Counted from the stretch's first letter, positions 36,389-46,594 are shown. The stretch is 64,000 nucleotides of DNA from Oceanicella sp. SM1341 (GCF_003448965.1 NZ_QRGC01000026.1:28514-92513); one strand, 5' to 3'. The notes: generated by a model not told the origin, from the letters alone. A program made the numbers and translations.

Positions 36389-38854
36389 TTGCAGAAGGAC
36401 CTTGTCGTTACCATTGGGAATACGCCCTTGCCCCTTGATCCCATTTCAACCGTTCACCCGGTGACTGGCGCAGTCCGTCTCGTGAGCCCGGCGCTGTTGG
36501 CCGAAACCTACCTCTGCCCACCTCCTGCGGCCTTTGAAGACACCTCAGCTATCAGGGAGGCGAAGAGCGCTCCTTGGTCGTCGAGCCTTGCGGTCGCTCC
36601 CGATGCCACGATCGCCGCCGTATCGAGAGCCCTGAGCGATCTGATCCATGCCGCACCCGCGCTGGATCCCGCGTCCGTGGAGGTGGATCGTCTGCCCGAG
36701 GGACGTGCGCGCAACCATCTGACATCGCTACGTGATCTGTGGCGAGACATAGGACGTCTCCCCGAAGATCTGGTACCGCTTGCACACGCGCAATCCTGCA
36801 AGGCCGAAGATGCCCTCGCCCCATTACCGCTTCTATCAAGCGGCAGTCGGATCGGGGCCAGAGCCAGCGAAGTTGCTCTTGCAGAAATGCTCGAGCGCCA
36901 TCATGGCTCGACGGTGAATGTGAGGGCGTTCCCGGGTCTAATCCCTGCCGGGTCCGGTCTTCTTTCGACGTTTCAATCCGCTGGCATTGCACCAGGCGCG
37001 CCCATCTCCGTCACTGCCCTGCGCGACCCCCTTGAAGAATTGCGCCACGCCGCCGCGCGAGCGCAACGCATGCTGGACGATGGCACAGTCCATAGCGCCG
37101 AGGAGATCGGCCTTCTTTTGCCCGACGATCCCGCATGGCTGGTCGACGCGGAGGCTGTCTTTGCCAATCTGGGTCTTCACCTCGGAGGTCTGCCGGGCGC
37201 ACCCGCTCGGGATCGAGCGACCGAAGCACTGCATCTCATCCTGACGGTGTTGAACAAGCCTGCGCCCGGCATGGCTGCCGCTGCTCTTGATGCACTGGGT
37301 CTCGGGACCTCCGACGGTGAGCTGCGCGGGCTTCTGCGCCGACATCCTGCCACGGGTGGCGAACTTGCGAAAACCCTTCGCGCAATCGCCTCGCACGTTC
37401 CGGGGGAGATCGCCAGGGCTCTGCGGGCCATGACCTGCGGCCCGGAGGAAGCCCCCGTCGACTGGGCTGGTCTCATTGCAGCAACCCGTCCCGGTACCGT
37501 GCCCGAAGCCCCGGTTGCGGCCACGCGCGGCGCGCTTGCGGTTTTCACCGAAGGACAGAACCCGTGGCGCGAAGTCCGCCGTCTCCTGGCGATCGGCTTC
37601 GCGGGGGACCGTTTCCCGAGCGTGTCGGGATCCGGTCCGTTCTGGCTGGAGCACGAGATTGACCTGATCGAAAAATGCTGTGGCATCGCCCTGCCTGGCC
37701 GCCGTGCATCGCTCGAACTTGCCCGCGCACGGCTGGATCGGCAGTTCGCCGCAGTCTCGGAAGGTATCGAGATCACATGCCCCGTCCGTGATCGCGCTGG
37801 GGCCCGGCTGGCGCCTGCTGCCACGCTCGACTTGATCGCGCACAGGCTTGGGACAAAAGCCGAGGACCTGATCCGCCCCCTGTCAGAGGATCCGGCCGAC
37901 TGGCTCTTTGACACCCACGTTCCGCTCCCGGCAGCGCCGCGGACTTTCCCGGCCGATCGCACGATCGACCTCAATCGCGACCTCACCGGCTTGCGCCTAG
38001 AGGAAGACGGCACGGTGCGCCCCCAATCGCCCTCGCGCCTCGACACGCTGCTCGTGTCTCCTCTCGCCTGGCTTCTTGGCGAACTGGGGATCGAGGACAA
38101 GGGGTGGGGGCCGGATGCCCTCGATGCGATGGTACGCGGATCGCTCTTGCACAAGGTGCTGGAAGCGCTCTTCCCGCCTGGTCCACCGCCCGATCCCGGT
38201 AGCATGGCGGAGGCTGTACCCGTCACCATCGACGCCGCTATCGAGGATGATCGCGACTTGCGGTTCCTCGCGGCTCCCGCCTGGACGGTCGAACGCCGTC
38301 ACGTCGCTAGCGACCTCACACGCATTGCCATCCGATGGGCCGAGATGTTGCAAGAAGCCGGGGCAACCATCCACGCGACCGAGGAGTACCTTTCCGGTGA
38401 GGCCTTTGGCATGGGGCTCCACGGCAAAGTCGACACCCTGCTCAAATTGCCGAACGGGACCATCCTGGTGATCGATTACAAGAGCGGCAAGTCCACCAAA
38501 CGCGTGAAGCGCATGAAGAATGGCTGGGACGTTCAGGCCGAGCTTTACGGGGGCATGATCCGGGGCAGCGCACTCGCGGAGGGGAAGAATGCTGTCGCCG
38601 TGGGGTACCTCAGCCTCACTGACATGGTGGCCGTGACCAGCGGCACACTGGCCGGAGACCCCTTCGGCCCTTTGGACGCCGATACACATGGTGCGGCGAA
38701 AGAGAAGCTTACTGAAACCGTCGCAGCACTGCGGCAGGGACGGGTCACGCTGAATGGAACTGCCGATGCCAAGTTCTTCGGTGACCTCGGGGTCGGTGCC
38801 TATGCTCTCGACAACACGATCGTGAGCGCATTCCTTAGGGAGGACGACCAATGA
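36389..38854 (+). CDS. AddB-like PD-(D/E)XK exonuclease
   Basis: An 821-residue protein with the layout of AddB/RexB-type proteins: a degenerate helicase-like N-terminal two thirds without Walker A, then a RecB-family nuclease domain with RGSLLHKVLEALFP (about 582) and GTILVIDYKSGKS (about 690-702). The assigned start is TTG at 36389; there is no strong ribosome site and the true start may lie further in. Its stop overlaps the AddA-like start by 4 bases (ATGA). It would resect DNA ends together with that helicase. Confidence 0.8.
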   Translation: MQKDLVVTIGNTPLPLDPISTVHPVTGAVRLVSPALLAETYLCPPPAAFEDTSAIREAKSAPWSSSLAVAPDATIAAVSRALSDLIHAAPALDPASVEVDRLPEGRARNHLTSLRDLWRDIGRLPEDLVPLAHAQSCKAEDALAPLPLLSSGSRIGARASEVALAEMLERHHGSTVNVRAFPGLIPAGSGLLSTFQSAGIAPGAPISVTALRDPLEELRHAAARAQRMLDDGTVHSAEEIGLLLPDDPAWLVDAEAVFANLGLHLGGLPGAPARDRATEALHLILTVLNKPAPGMAAAALDALGLGTSDGELRGLLRRHPATGGELAKTLRAIASHVPGEIARALRAMTCGPEEAPVDWAGLIAATRPGTVPEAPVAATRGALAVFTEGQNPWREVRRLLAIGFAGDRFPSVSGSGPFWLEHEIDLIEKCCGIALPGRRASLELARARLDRQFAAVSEGIEITCPVRDRAGARLAPAATLDLIAHRLGTKAEDLIRPLSEDPADWLFDTHVPLPAAPRTFPADRTIDLNRDLTGLRLEEDGTVRPQSPSRLDTLLVSPLAWLLGELGIEDKGWGPDALDAMVRGSLLHKVLEALFPPGPPPDPGSMAEAVPVTIDAAIEDDRDLRFLAAPAWTVERRHVASDLTRIAIRWAEMLQEAGATIHATEEYLSGEAFGMGLHGKVDTLLKLPNGTILVIDYKSGKSTKRVKRMKNGWDVQAELYGGMIRGSALAEGKNAVAVGYLSLTDMVAVTSGTLAGDPFGPLDADTHGAAKEKLTETVAALRQGRVTLNGTADAKFFGDLGVGAYALDNTIVSAFLREDDQ

Positions 38855-41800
38855 CATTCCAGATCGTTGGGGCAGGTGCAGGTGCCGGAAAAACTTGGCA
38901 CATTCAGGAGACTCTGAAGGAATGGGTTGCTGGGAGTGCAATCAGACCCGAACGCATCCTCGCCGTGACCTTTACCGAGGCGGCAGCCTCTGAACTCAAG
39001 GGCCGCATCCGCGGGGCCTTGCTGGCGGAAAGTAGACTGGAGGAGGCTGCTGCGATTGAGCGGGCCTATGTTTCTACCATCCACTCCCTCGGAAACCGGA
39101 TTCTGACCGAGCATGCCTTCGCCGCAGGCCTCTCTCCCTCGTTGCGGCTGATCGAGGACGCGGAGGCCGAACTGCTCCTGCGAAGGGCAATGGCAGATGC
39201 CGAAACGCTCAGGGTCTTCACCGATGATCTCGCAGCACATGGCTACGTCTGGAGCTACACCGGCGGCGACGCCACGGACTCATTCCGCCGTGACCTTCGT
39301 GCAGCCATCGCCAAGCTGAACGAGCTTGGGGAATTCGGCGACGATCCGAAACTGCCTGCGCGCGCCGCTGAAGCCTTGAAGACCGACTGGCCGAAAACGG
39401 CCGCGAGCGGCGACGAGCTGGATGCCGGGTTGCGTCGGACTATCGAAGCCATGCTAAAGGCCTTCCCGGACGGAATTGTCGATTCCGCGAAGAGCGCCGC
39501 CGCGACAAAGGACTTCACATCGAACTATCGTGACCTTCAGCGCGGGCTTTCGGACGATGCGTACACCGACTGGGCCTGGTGGCAGCGTCTCACGAGCCTT
39601 CGGGTGAAAAACAACCGCCAGCCGACCCCGGAGGGCTACGACGATCTCGCCGAAGCTGTTATGCAAGCCGCAGGGGCATTGGCCCGCCATCCCGGCCCGA
39701 AGAATGAAGCGGCCCAACGCCTGCAGTTGCTGCTTGCGGGCGCGCAAGAAGTGCGACGCCTTTTCGCACAGGCCAAAGAGCGGCTCGGTGTGGTGGATTT
39801 TGGCGACATGATCGCCCGGGCAGAGGCCCTTCTGCGCGCCCGTCCCGGAGCTGTTGCGGCCATGATGGACGGAATCGACTGTGTGATCGTGGACGAATTC
39901 CAGGACACCAACCCCGTTCAGTTCGCCCTTTTGGCGCATCTCATCAAGGCCGCCCCCCGCGTCGTCCTGGTGGGAGACGGCAAACAGGCCATCATGGGGT
40001 TCCAGGGGGCTGACGCGCGCCTCGCCGCGGCCCTTGCTGCACAGCGCCCCAATGATGCGCATACGTTGGACACCAACCGGCGGTCTCTCCCCGGGATCAT
40101 GAACCTCGTGAACGATCTCGGCGCCGGGCTCTTTTCGGATTACGCGCCCCTTGCACCGCATCGGAGTGCCGCTGGCGATCCACCGATCGACGTCATGCGT
40201 GTCGAGAACAAGACCGCGACCAGCAAGGGAGAACCCCTGGCCAAGGGCTCGCATCACATCGCCGAGCGCATTCGAAGCCTGTTGGACGAGAACCGTACAA
40301 TCATCGACAGGACTACGGAAACTCCCCGTCCCATGCAGCCTTCGGATATCGCCATCTTGTGCCGCACGCACGACAAGGCACGGGAATACGCAGACGGCCT
40401 TACGCACTTGGGCATTCCCGTGGACCTCGCCGAAGATGGCTGGCTCACCTCAGAGGTTGTAACCGTCGCCCGCGCGGCCCTTGCCGTGATCGCCGATCCG
40501 TCAGATGCGTTCTCCGCCGTCATCTTCCTGACGCATGGCCCGGCGGCGGTGTCGCTGGAGGCAGCACTGACTGCTATTCTGGATGGCAACCTCGCCGCGC
40601 ATCCAGCGTTGGCTTCTCTCGAGGCGTTGCAGGAACAGGCATCCAGCTGGACGGCTGCAAGGCTGCTCGCAGGGCTGCGGACGGAGGCCGGTCTCGATGA
40701 TTGGGCCGCCGGACTGCAGGATCCTGCCCGCGCCCACGCCGACCTCGCCCGCCTTGACGCAGAGGCCGCAGCCTTCGAGGCCGCAGACCCTGTCACCCGT
40801 GCCGCCTCGGGCGTCTTCGGCTGGGACATCCGCTCCTTTCTCGCATGGCTCGCTATCCGCACGGATGCGGGCGACAATGCACGTCCTGATCCGAGCGGTT
40901 CGACAGCACGCGGCGTGAAGATCGCAACCTGGCACGCGTCAAAGGGGCTTGAATGGCCCGTAGTCTGTGTGACCGGCCTCGACTGGCCGGTCGGAGAGCG
41001 CGCCAATACCCTTCGCATCGAATTCACCGGCTGGGACGTCCCGGAAACTTTGCTCGAGGGGGCCACGATTCACTATCATCCGGTCGTAGCTTGTCGGGAG
41101 GTGGCCGCACATTTCGCCGCCGCCCGCCGCGAGCCCGCCGCCGTGACAGAGCGCTGCCTGTCCTATGTTGCCATGACACGCGCACGGGATCTACTGGTCC
41201 TAGAATGGCCAGAATACGTGAAGGAAGATGCGGACACGGTTTCACGACTGCTGGTCGAAGAAGGGAAACTCGAACTCGGAACCGGAGAAATCACTGTCGA
41301 AAACTCGAAGCATCCTGCGCGTCTGACCAACCATGGCAAGGCCTTCCCCGAGTCCTTCGCTGACACAGGCATCGAAACAGTAACCGAAGCTGAAGTCCGA
41401 CCTGGTCGCCCGGAAACTCCAGGTCCGCGCGGCGCGCCTCTCTTCCTGCGTCCATCCGACGGCGGTGAGGCGACAGCGCTATGGTCTCTCGAGACCCGTG
41501 CCCTTGGTGCCGCTCTTCCGCGCGAGGCGTTTGACGATGCAAGCCTGCGCGGAAGCGCCCTTCACCTTGCCATGCAGGTCTTTCTACAGCGTCCTGACCG
41601 CGCAGTAGATTTGGGCGCAGCCACCGGCCTCTCGCCTGAGACTCTCGCAGCTCTCGCGGAACAGGCGCGAAGCCTGCGCGAGGCATTGGCAGAGCAAGGC
41701 TTCACCGATTTGCACCCTGAGCTTCCATTCGATACAGAGATCGCAGACGGCCCCCGGGTCCGCGGCACGGTCGACCTCCTCGGCCTTAGCCAAGACGGGC

Positions 41801-41991
41801 GAGAAGCCGTGATCATCGATTACAAGTCGCCTGCACCGGAGGCTCCTATCGAGGCCGCCCAGCAGTACCTTGCCCAACTCGGAGCATATGTCGGCGCACT
41901 TTCGGCGCTCCGACCTGAAACCCGACTGGCGCGTGCGGGCATCCACTTTCTAGGGTCGGGCACGCTTGCATGGGGCTCGCCCAGCATGTGA
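38851..41991 (+). CDS. AddA-like UvrD-family helicase/nuclease
   Basis: A 1046-residue superfamily 1 helicase. Walker A is GAGAGAGKT (7-15), motif II IVDEFQDTNP (about 347), then GDGKQAIMGFQGA, motif V ASKGLEWPVV (about 698) and motif VI SYVAMTRARDLLVLE (about 770). A RecB-type nuclease domain closes the protein: GSALHLAMQVFL, RGTVDLL and IIDYKS (about 989). Thus both subunits of the pair carry a nuclease site, as in AddAB. The pairing with an HNH gene, and its place within a transposon, point to a defence role instead of housekeeping recombination. Confidence 0.87.
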   Translation: MTFQIVGAGAGAGKTWHIQETLKEWVAGSAIRPERILAVTFTEAAASELKGRIRGALLAESRLEEAAAIERAYVSTIHSLGNRILTEHAFAAGLSPSLRLIEDAEAELLLRRAMADAETLRVFTDDLAAHGYVWSYTGGDATDSFRRDLRAAIAKLNELGEFGDDPKLPARAAEALKTDWPKTAASGDELDAGLRRTIEAMLKAFPDGIVDSAKSAAATKDFTSNYRDLQRGLSDDAYTDWAWWQRLTSLRVKNNRQPTPEGYDDLAEAVMQAAGALARHPGPKNEAAQRLQLLLAGAQEVRRLFAQAKERLGVVDFGDMIARAEALLRARPGAVAAMMDGIDCVIVDEFQDTNPVQFALLAHLIKAAPRVVLVGDGKQAIMGFQGADARLAAALAAQRPNDAHTLDTNRRSLPGIMNLVNDLGAGLFSDYAPLAPHRSAAGDPPIDVMRVENKTATSKGEPLAKGSHHIAERIRSLLDENRTIIDRTTETPRPMQPSDIAILCRTHDKAREYADGLTHLGIPVDLAEDGWLTSEVVTVARAALAVIADPSDAFSAVIFLTHGPAAVSLEAALTAILDGNLAAHPALASLEALQEQASSWTAARLLAGLRTEAGLDDWAAGLQDPARAHADLARLDAEAAAFEAADPVTRAASGVFGWDIRSFLAWLAIRTDAGDNARPDPSGSTARGVKIATWHASKGLEWPVVCVTGLDWPVGERANTLRIEFTGWDVPETLLEGATIHYHPVVACREVAAHFAAARREPAAVTERCLSYVAMTRARDLLVLEWPEYVKEDADTVSRLLVEEGKLELGTGEITVENSKHPARLTNHGKAFPESFADTGIETVTEAEVRPGRPETPGPRGAPLFLRPSDGGEATALWSLETRALGAALPREAFDDASLRGSALHLAMQVFLQRPDRAVDLGAATGLSPETLAALAEQARSLREALAEQGFTDLHPELPFDTEIADGPRVRGTVDLLGLSQDGREAVIIDYKSPAPEAPIEAAQQYLAQLGAYVGALSALRPETRLARAGIHFLGSGTLAWGSPSM

Positions 41992-42049
41992 CACCCTGCG
42001 CAAAGCCAGTTGCGCTGGCCCTCACCTCCTACACCCTGAAAGCCGCCGA

Positions 42050-43531
42050 ATGACTCTTGCCCCCGCCGAGGCAGAACGCCTCCTCCGTTCCCGCTACGGT
42101 GATCCCGCAAAGGCACCGACCGACTACATCATCGGTTTCCGAAACTCAGTCGGGCGCGTCCTTGCCATCCATCGCACGAACCAGACCACTCGTGTCTGGT
42201 TTCAACCACCCGCACCACCGCAACTGGACGGCGTCGCGCTTCTGCCCGAGCCCAACAACGGCAACCACCATATCAACGGCCCGCTCAGACCGTTGACGCG
42301 ACCAGACACTCAGCGCGCCGAGATCGACAGCCCTACAGCCCTGCAACGCTTCCTCGACTGGTACGATGGCGCGCCCGCGATGGCCCCGAAAACGCCCGAT
42401 CTTCTGGAAGGCATCGATTTCACCAGCGCCTTCGCCCGCTTCCAGTCGCTGATTACCACCTTCGACGCCCCTTTTGCGCGATTTGACGAAGGACTTATCG
42501 CCGCCTGGGAAAGCTACAAGCCCCGCGTCCGTGCCGAGGCATTGACTCGCCTCGGCGCCGACAGCTGGACGCAGGATCAGGTCGGCTCCGGCGCTATCGC
42601 CGCCAAGGTCATCGCCGCCATCGAAATCCAGGCGACGCACGGCGACCTGAACAACAACATGGTATTCTGGCAGAACCGATATGGCCACGCCAACCGCGAC
42701 CACCGCGCCCTGATCGAAGCGGCGACAACGGGCACCGGCCTGCGAACCCTCGAACGCCTTTTGTTCCAGCTCTATCGCACCGACCGGGACGAAGCAGCGC
42801 TGTTCGACGAATTGAGCGAAGCGACCGGCGCGAAGTACCCGCTGATGGCCTTCCTGTTCTTCCTCAAGGACATGGATCGCTTCATGCCGATCCAGCCCAC
42901 CGGCTTCGACCGTGTCTTCGGCGAGATCGGCCTAGAATTCCGCACCCTGCGCAATTGCACCTGGGAGAACTACAGCCAGTTCAACGGGATCTTGAATGCC
43001 CTCCGCAAGCCAATCGCGGAACAGGCAAGACTGGACCACGTCCGCCTAATCGACGCCCATTCCCTGCTGTGGCTGTTCTCGACCCTGTTGCGTAAAGAAG
43101 CCAAAGGCGAACTGGCAAAAGGTGAAAAGGCCGACGCGCGCTACCTCGGTGCGCGGGAGAAATCGATTGCCGACATCAAGTATTCGGTGGGCAAGACGGT
43201 CTTCAACTCCAACGGTCAAGTGGTCCCGACGACGGTCAAGAACAAGGAGCTGCACATGTCCGACGCGGAGTTGGACAAGCTGATCCGGGACCTTCTCACC
43301 ATCCAGGAAGACCGCTGCGCCATCACCGGCCTGCCGTTCCAGTTCCGGGGCGCACAGACTGACGACAACATGCTGCCCTCCTTGGACCGCATCGACAGCA
43401 ATGGGCACTACGCCAAGGAGAACCTACAATTGGTCTGCCGCTTCATCAACTTTTGGAAGCAAGCATCTGATGACGCTGAGTTCCGCAGGTTGGTTGGCGT
43501 CGTTCGTGGCGATGACATGGAAGGGGGATAG
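42050..43531 (+). CDS. HNH-type endonuclease-like protein
   Basis: A 493-residue protein, the third gene of the AddB/AddA-like operon. The first 380 residues have no recognised domain. The C terminus has an HNH-like layout: RCAITGLPF, then SLDRIDSNGHYAKENLQLVCRFINFWK, in which D-R-I-D and N-L-x-L-V-C take the place of the usual DHIxP and NLxxLC. The ATG at 42050 begins MTLAPAEAERLLRSRYG; an earlier in-frame ATG at 41966 would overlap the previous gene. It could supply the nick or cut that the helicase-nuclease pair processes. Confidence 0.7.
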   Translation: MTLAPAEAERLLRSRYGDPAKAPTDYIIGFRNSVGRVLAIHRTNQTTRVWFQPPAPPQLDGVALLPEPNNGNHHINGPLRPLTRPDTQRAEIDSPTALQRFLDWYDGAPAMAPKTPDLLEGIDFTSAFARFQSLITTFDAPFARFDEGLIAAWESYKPRVRAEALTRLGADSWTQDQVGSGAIAAKVIAAIEIQATHGDLNNNMVFWQNRYGHANRDHRALIEAATTGTGLRTLERLLFQLYRTDRDEAALFDELSEATGAKYPLMAFLFFLKDMDRFMPIQPTGFDRVFGEIGLEFRTLRNCTWENYSQFNGILNALRKPIAEQARLDHVRLIDAHSLLWLFSTLLRKEAKGELAKGEKADARYLGAREKSIADIKYSVGKTVFNSNGQVVPTTVKNKELHMSDAELDKLIRDLLTIQEDRCAITGLPFQFRGAQTDDNMLPSLDRIDSNGHYAKENLQLVCRFINFWKQASDDAEFRRLVGVVRGDDMEGG

Positions 43532-43939
43532 CAGGCACCGAAACTGCGGAACGACAATCACCAGATACCTGATCGGCCCCGAGCTGCCGTTCGATCCAGG
43601 ACCAAGGTGCGTCCGGTCCCTGAACACAGCCGGTATGGTTCCGGACGCTGCGAATGTCCGGCATCACCTTTGCATGCCTTTCGGGCGGCAGCGGAGCAGG
43701 CAAAGGCCCATACATACTTGGCTTCGCATTTTCACCGGCTCCAAGCATGGTTCTTTGTATTTGTATGGTAGTGTTCGGGTGAATGTTAGCGGTTGGCAGG
43801 TCACGCAAAAAGCCTACACTTAACTTTGGAGCTAGTGAGTGGGAAATGTGGCCCGCAACACCGGCTCAGAGGCCATCAAACGCAAATTGGAGTGGCGGAA
43901 CCGTATCTAAGATGCTATCTCTTCCCTAAGGAGATCCCA
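43532..43939. other. Intergenic region before the Fic pair
   Basis: About 400 bases with no supported gene. The right half is AT-rich and carries the presumed promoter of the Fic operon. No hairpin terminator for the HNH operon was found by eye. Confidence 0.45.
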
Positions 43940-44197
43940 GTGTCCAGCTATGTCGCCATGAAACAAAAATCGCACAGTGTCGCAGATGTGGTCGCGCGAT
44001 TCAGTCGGCAGAAAAAATTCATGCCGGTGAAGACCTACGGACATGTCTATGCTGGGAAGGTGACCGAGCTGGCGGGAGATAGCGTCGAGCTCGACATGAC
44101 TGAAGAGCTCTTGGTAGCCTTAAAGCGTCGAAAGATCATTAGCGGGCGTCGCATGGTCAGTCTCCTCGGGCAGCACCAGCGCGAGATCCGGAGCTGA
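43940..44197 (+). CDS. Small protein upstream of fic, putative antitoxin
   Basis: An 85-residue basic protein starting at GTG 43940 with TAAGGAG six bases upstream. It contains DVVARFSRQKKFMPVKTYGHVYAGKVTELAGDSVELDMTEELLVALKRRKIISGRRMVSLLG. It ends 4 bases before the Fic start, so the two are co-translated. Position suggests an antitoxin, but I do not see the (S/T)xxxE(G/N) motif of known Fic inhibitors, so it may act in another way. Confidence 0.6.
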   Translation: MSSYVAMKQKSHSVADVVARFSRQKKFMPVKTYGHVYAGKVTELAGDSVELDMTEELLVALKRRKIISGRRMVSLLGQHQREIRS

Positions 44198-44201
44198 CCT
44201 T

Positions 44202-44963
44202 TTGGTCTTCGACCCATTTGGCGACTTCGACACACAGGGTTACCTGCGCAATTCTCAAGGTTTGACCGATCCAGAGTCTGTCAGGCACGTTGAGCATTCA
44301 TTGTTCCTGGCAAATCTGGATGACGCAATCGACATGCTGCGCACGCGCAAGGTGATCGATTATGGCAGCTTCCTCGACGTCCACCGGATCCTGTTCGAGG
44401 ACTTCTATCCCTGGGCGGGGCAGGACCGACTGACGACTGCGCCGGCGCTCTACATCACTAAGGGCGAAGCCCACTTCGCCCAGGCCACGGAGATCCGAAT
44501 GGCAGTCGACTGGGGTTTGACTCTGGCTGACAGAAACCTTCTCGAAAACTGCGGGACGGTACTGGGTCAGTTTGCCCTTGGGCATCCCTTTCTGGACGGG
44601 AACGGGCGGACTATCATGCTGGTCTTCGGGGAGCTCTGCTATCGGGCAGGCTTCGGCATTGCCTGGGAGGGAACGGACAAGACCGACTACCTGGACGCTC
44701 TCACGCGGGAACTCGATGACCCCCGCCCGGCGCCGCTCAATGCTTACCTCGCCCCCTATATCGCGGCTCGAGTTCCACATGAGGCCTACTCGAAGACGCT
44801 CAATGAACTACCCGGTCTCAGTGGGATGGAGCGTTTCATCGATGAGGGGAGAGAGATCGCAGGCTACACCTCCGATCCTGGCGCTAAGAAAGCCTACGAG
44901 GCCTATATGGCTGCCCGTAATGCCGCGATACGCATCGAGCAGGTCAAGACGGTTAAATCTTGA
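44202..44963 (+). CDS. fic: Fic-domain protein (AMPylating toxin type)
   Basis: A 253-residue Fic protein. The core motif HPFLDGNGRT starts at H128 and is intact, with the preceding FLDVHRILFEDFYPWAGQDR segment typical of the Fic fold. Such enzymes usually transfer AMP to a hydroxyl of a target protein. Start is TTG at 44202 with GGAG eight bases upstream. No inhibitory (S/T)xxxE(G/N) helix is evident in this protein. The upstream small gene is the probable antidote. Confidence 0.9.
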   Translation: MVFDPFGDFDTQGYLRNSQGLTDPESVRHVEHSLFLANLDDAIDMLRTRKVIDYGSFLDVHRILFEDFYPWAGQDRLTTAPALYITKGEAHFAQATEIRMAVDWGLTLADRNLLENCGTVLGQFALGHPFLDGNGRTIMLVFGELCYRAGFGIAWEGTDKTDYLDALTRELDDPRPAPLNAYLAPYIAARVPHEAYSKTLNELPGLSGMERFIDEGREIAGYTSDPGAKKAYEAYMAARNAAIRIEQVKTVKS

Positions 44964-45265
44964 GAATGTCACATGCTTGACTCATGGGACGGCCCACAAG
45001 TGTCTACCGCTTTTGTGCCACGCTGAGTTCGCCTACTTCCGAGATAGACGTTCAGACGCCGAGCGGTGCGCTGATGTAAGCTCCGCATTGCATACGTTCG
45101 TGCAATTTTCTGCGAACGGCAGCGCTCGTCCGTTCGTGTCGGCGCCTGGCGTAAAGTTGCGCCTTGCACGAAAGCCGCTTGGGCTGACACCCTCCATCTG
45201 CTCCCCCCAGCCCAAGCTGAAGCTATAGCACAGGCCGACCGAGGGCGCGTGCGCACATCCACCGC
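44964..45265. other. Intergenic region between convergent genes
   Basis: About 300 bases between the Fic gene and the Lon-like ATPase gene, which converge. No gene or clear terminator is seen. Confidence 0.5.
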
Positions 45266-46363
45266 TCAATGCGACAGCGGGCTGCTTGCCATGGCCTCTG
45301 CCCTCTCCAGCATCCTGGACACATGGCGCAGATTGAGATCATGCTCCCCGGCAACCTGATCGATCACCTCGCAGATGGCGCCCAGGGCAGCATCACACAG
45401 CCCCCGTCGTGCGCCCTCACGCTCCGCGAAGGAGATGAGGTCTCCCTTGCCGGGGCCAGCGAGGCGCAGGATTTCCAGGCGGCTCAGGAACGGGGCGGGA
45501 AGCGTGCTCAGGCTGTTCGAGGTCAGGACCCAGCTGATCCAGGACATGTCGAACCCGACCTGGTAGTAGGGGCATTTCCAGACAGTAGCAGACGAGCGTT
45601 CTAGCAGCGGCAGCAGCCCGTCGGCCAAGCCGTAGGCCTGCCCCTTGGTCGAGGTCGGCGTCCCGGCCTTCTCGATCTCGTCGATCACCACGATTGGGTT
45701 CGCGCAGAGGCTCTGCACGATGGTCTGCAGAGGTCGGCCCGGGAAGGCCGAGCCCCAGCCGCGTTGCGAGCCGTTGACGACGAAGGAGGCCTGCTCTGCG
45801 GTCCCCTCGATGCCACAGCGCGGCACCCCGAGATGGCGACCGAGCTCGCGTGACCACACGCTCTTGCCGATCCCCGGCGGGCCATCGAGCAGCACGGGCG
45901 GCAGACGGAATCCAGGCTCCCCCACCCGCACCGAGCGACGCATCGCTTTCCAGAGGAAATCAGTCGCGGCCGCCATCCAGGGCATCTCGGCATGAATGGC
46001 CGCGGCGATCTCATCGGCGCGATGTTCGTTGACGATGCCGATCAGATCTGCCCCGCCGCGGAACGCCTCGAGCGCGCGCCGGTCATCCGAACTGAGGTGG
46101 CTGAGCCCGGACACCTTGGCGCGCGCGCCCATTACCCGGCGCGCACGGCGCAGCACCTTGTTCCGGTCCTTTTCCGAGAGCGGCACGGCGATGAGGTCCT
46201 CGTTCCAGCGCAACTCATCCTCAAAGTCTCCCGCAACCTTTGGGGACACCCCGTCATGAAGGGCACGGAGCTTGCGCAGATGCCACTCGAAGCGGCGCTT
46301 TAGGGCGAACTCGTTCTCGTCGGCATCGGCGAAGCGGGCATCGATGAACTTGATCTTCGTCAT
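45266..46363 (-). CDS. Lon-like AAA ATPase without protease domain
   Basis: A 365-residue AAA protein. The Walker A is GPPGIGKS (161-168) in LPPVLLDGPPGIGKSVWSRELGRHLGVP, Walker B is IVVIDEIEKAG, followed by ISWVLTSNSLSTLPAPFLSRLEI, the sensor 1/arginine-finger region of Lon-type ATPases. There is no serine protease domain. The ATG at 46363 has AAAGGACCTCC just upstream. It is the outermost cargo gene at the right end, about 300 bases from the tip, transcribed inward. The role is unknown. Confidence 0.75.
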   Translation of the reverse strand: MTKIKFIDARFADADENEFALKRRFEWHLRKLRALHDGVSPKVAGDFEDELRWNEDLIAVPLSEKDRNKVLRRARRVMGARAKVSGLSHLSSDDRRALEAFRGGADLIGIVNEHRADEIAAAIHAEMPWMAAATDFLWKAMRRSVRVGEPGFRLPPVLLDGPPGIGKSVWSRELGRHLGVPRCGIEGTAEQASFVVNGSQRGWGSAFPGRPLQTIVQSLCANPIVVIDEIEKAGTPTSTKGQAYGLADGLLPLLERSSATVWKCPYYQVGFDMSWISWVLTSNSLSTLPAPFLSRLEILRLAGPGKGDLISFAEREGARRGLCDAALGAICEVIDQVAGEHDLNLRHVSRMLERAEAMASSPLSH

Positions 46364-46567
46364 GGAGGTCCTTTCTGGCGCATGGCGCCATGCCCTCGGG
46401 CAGACGCTCTGCACGAGGGGGAAGTTGGAAAGAACCCGGCCGGATTGGCCCTGAGGAATGCCGAAAGCGCCGCTAGCCGTCAACGGCGCCCACCAGGACG
46501 GAGCACTGCCTCGGCGCATCAAAGGCCGCAAATCCGCCAGTCGCGCAAGTCATTGATATAAAAAGAA

Positions 46568-46594
46568 ACCACCGGCTGCGGTGCAGCCGGTGGT
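46568..46594 (-). terminator. Strong terminator in the right end, facing nrdJ
   Basis: Read on the minus strand, ACCACCGGCTGC pairs perfectly with GCAGCCGGTGGT across a 3-base loop and is followed by TTTCTTTTTAT. It is oriented to stop transcription entering from nrdJ and lies inside the transposon, about 90 bases past the nrdJ stop codon. The insertion therefore supplies a terminator that shields the cargo and ends the nrdJ message. Confidence 0.88.
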
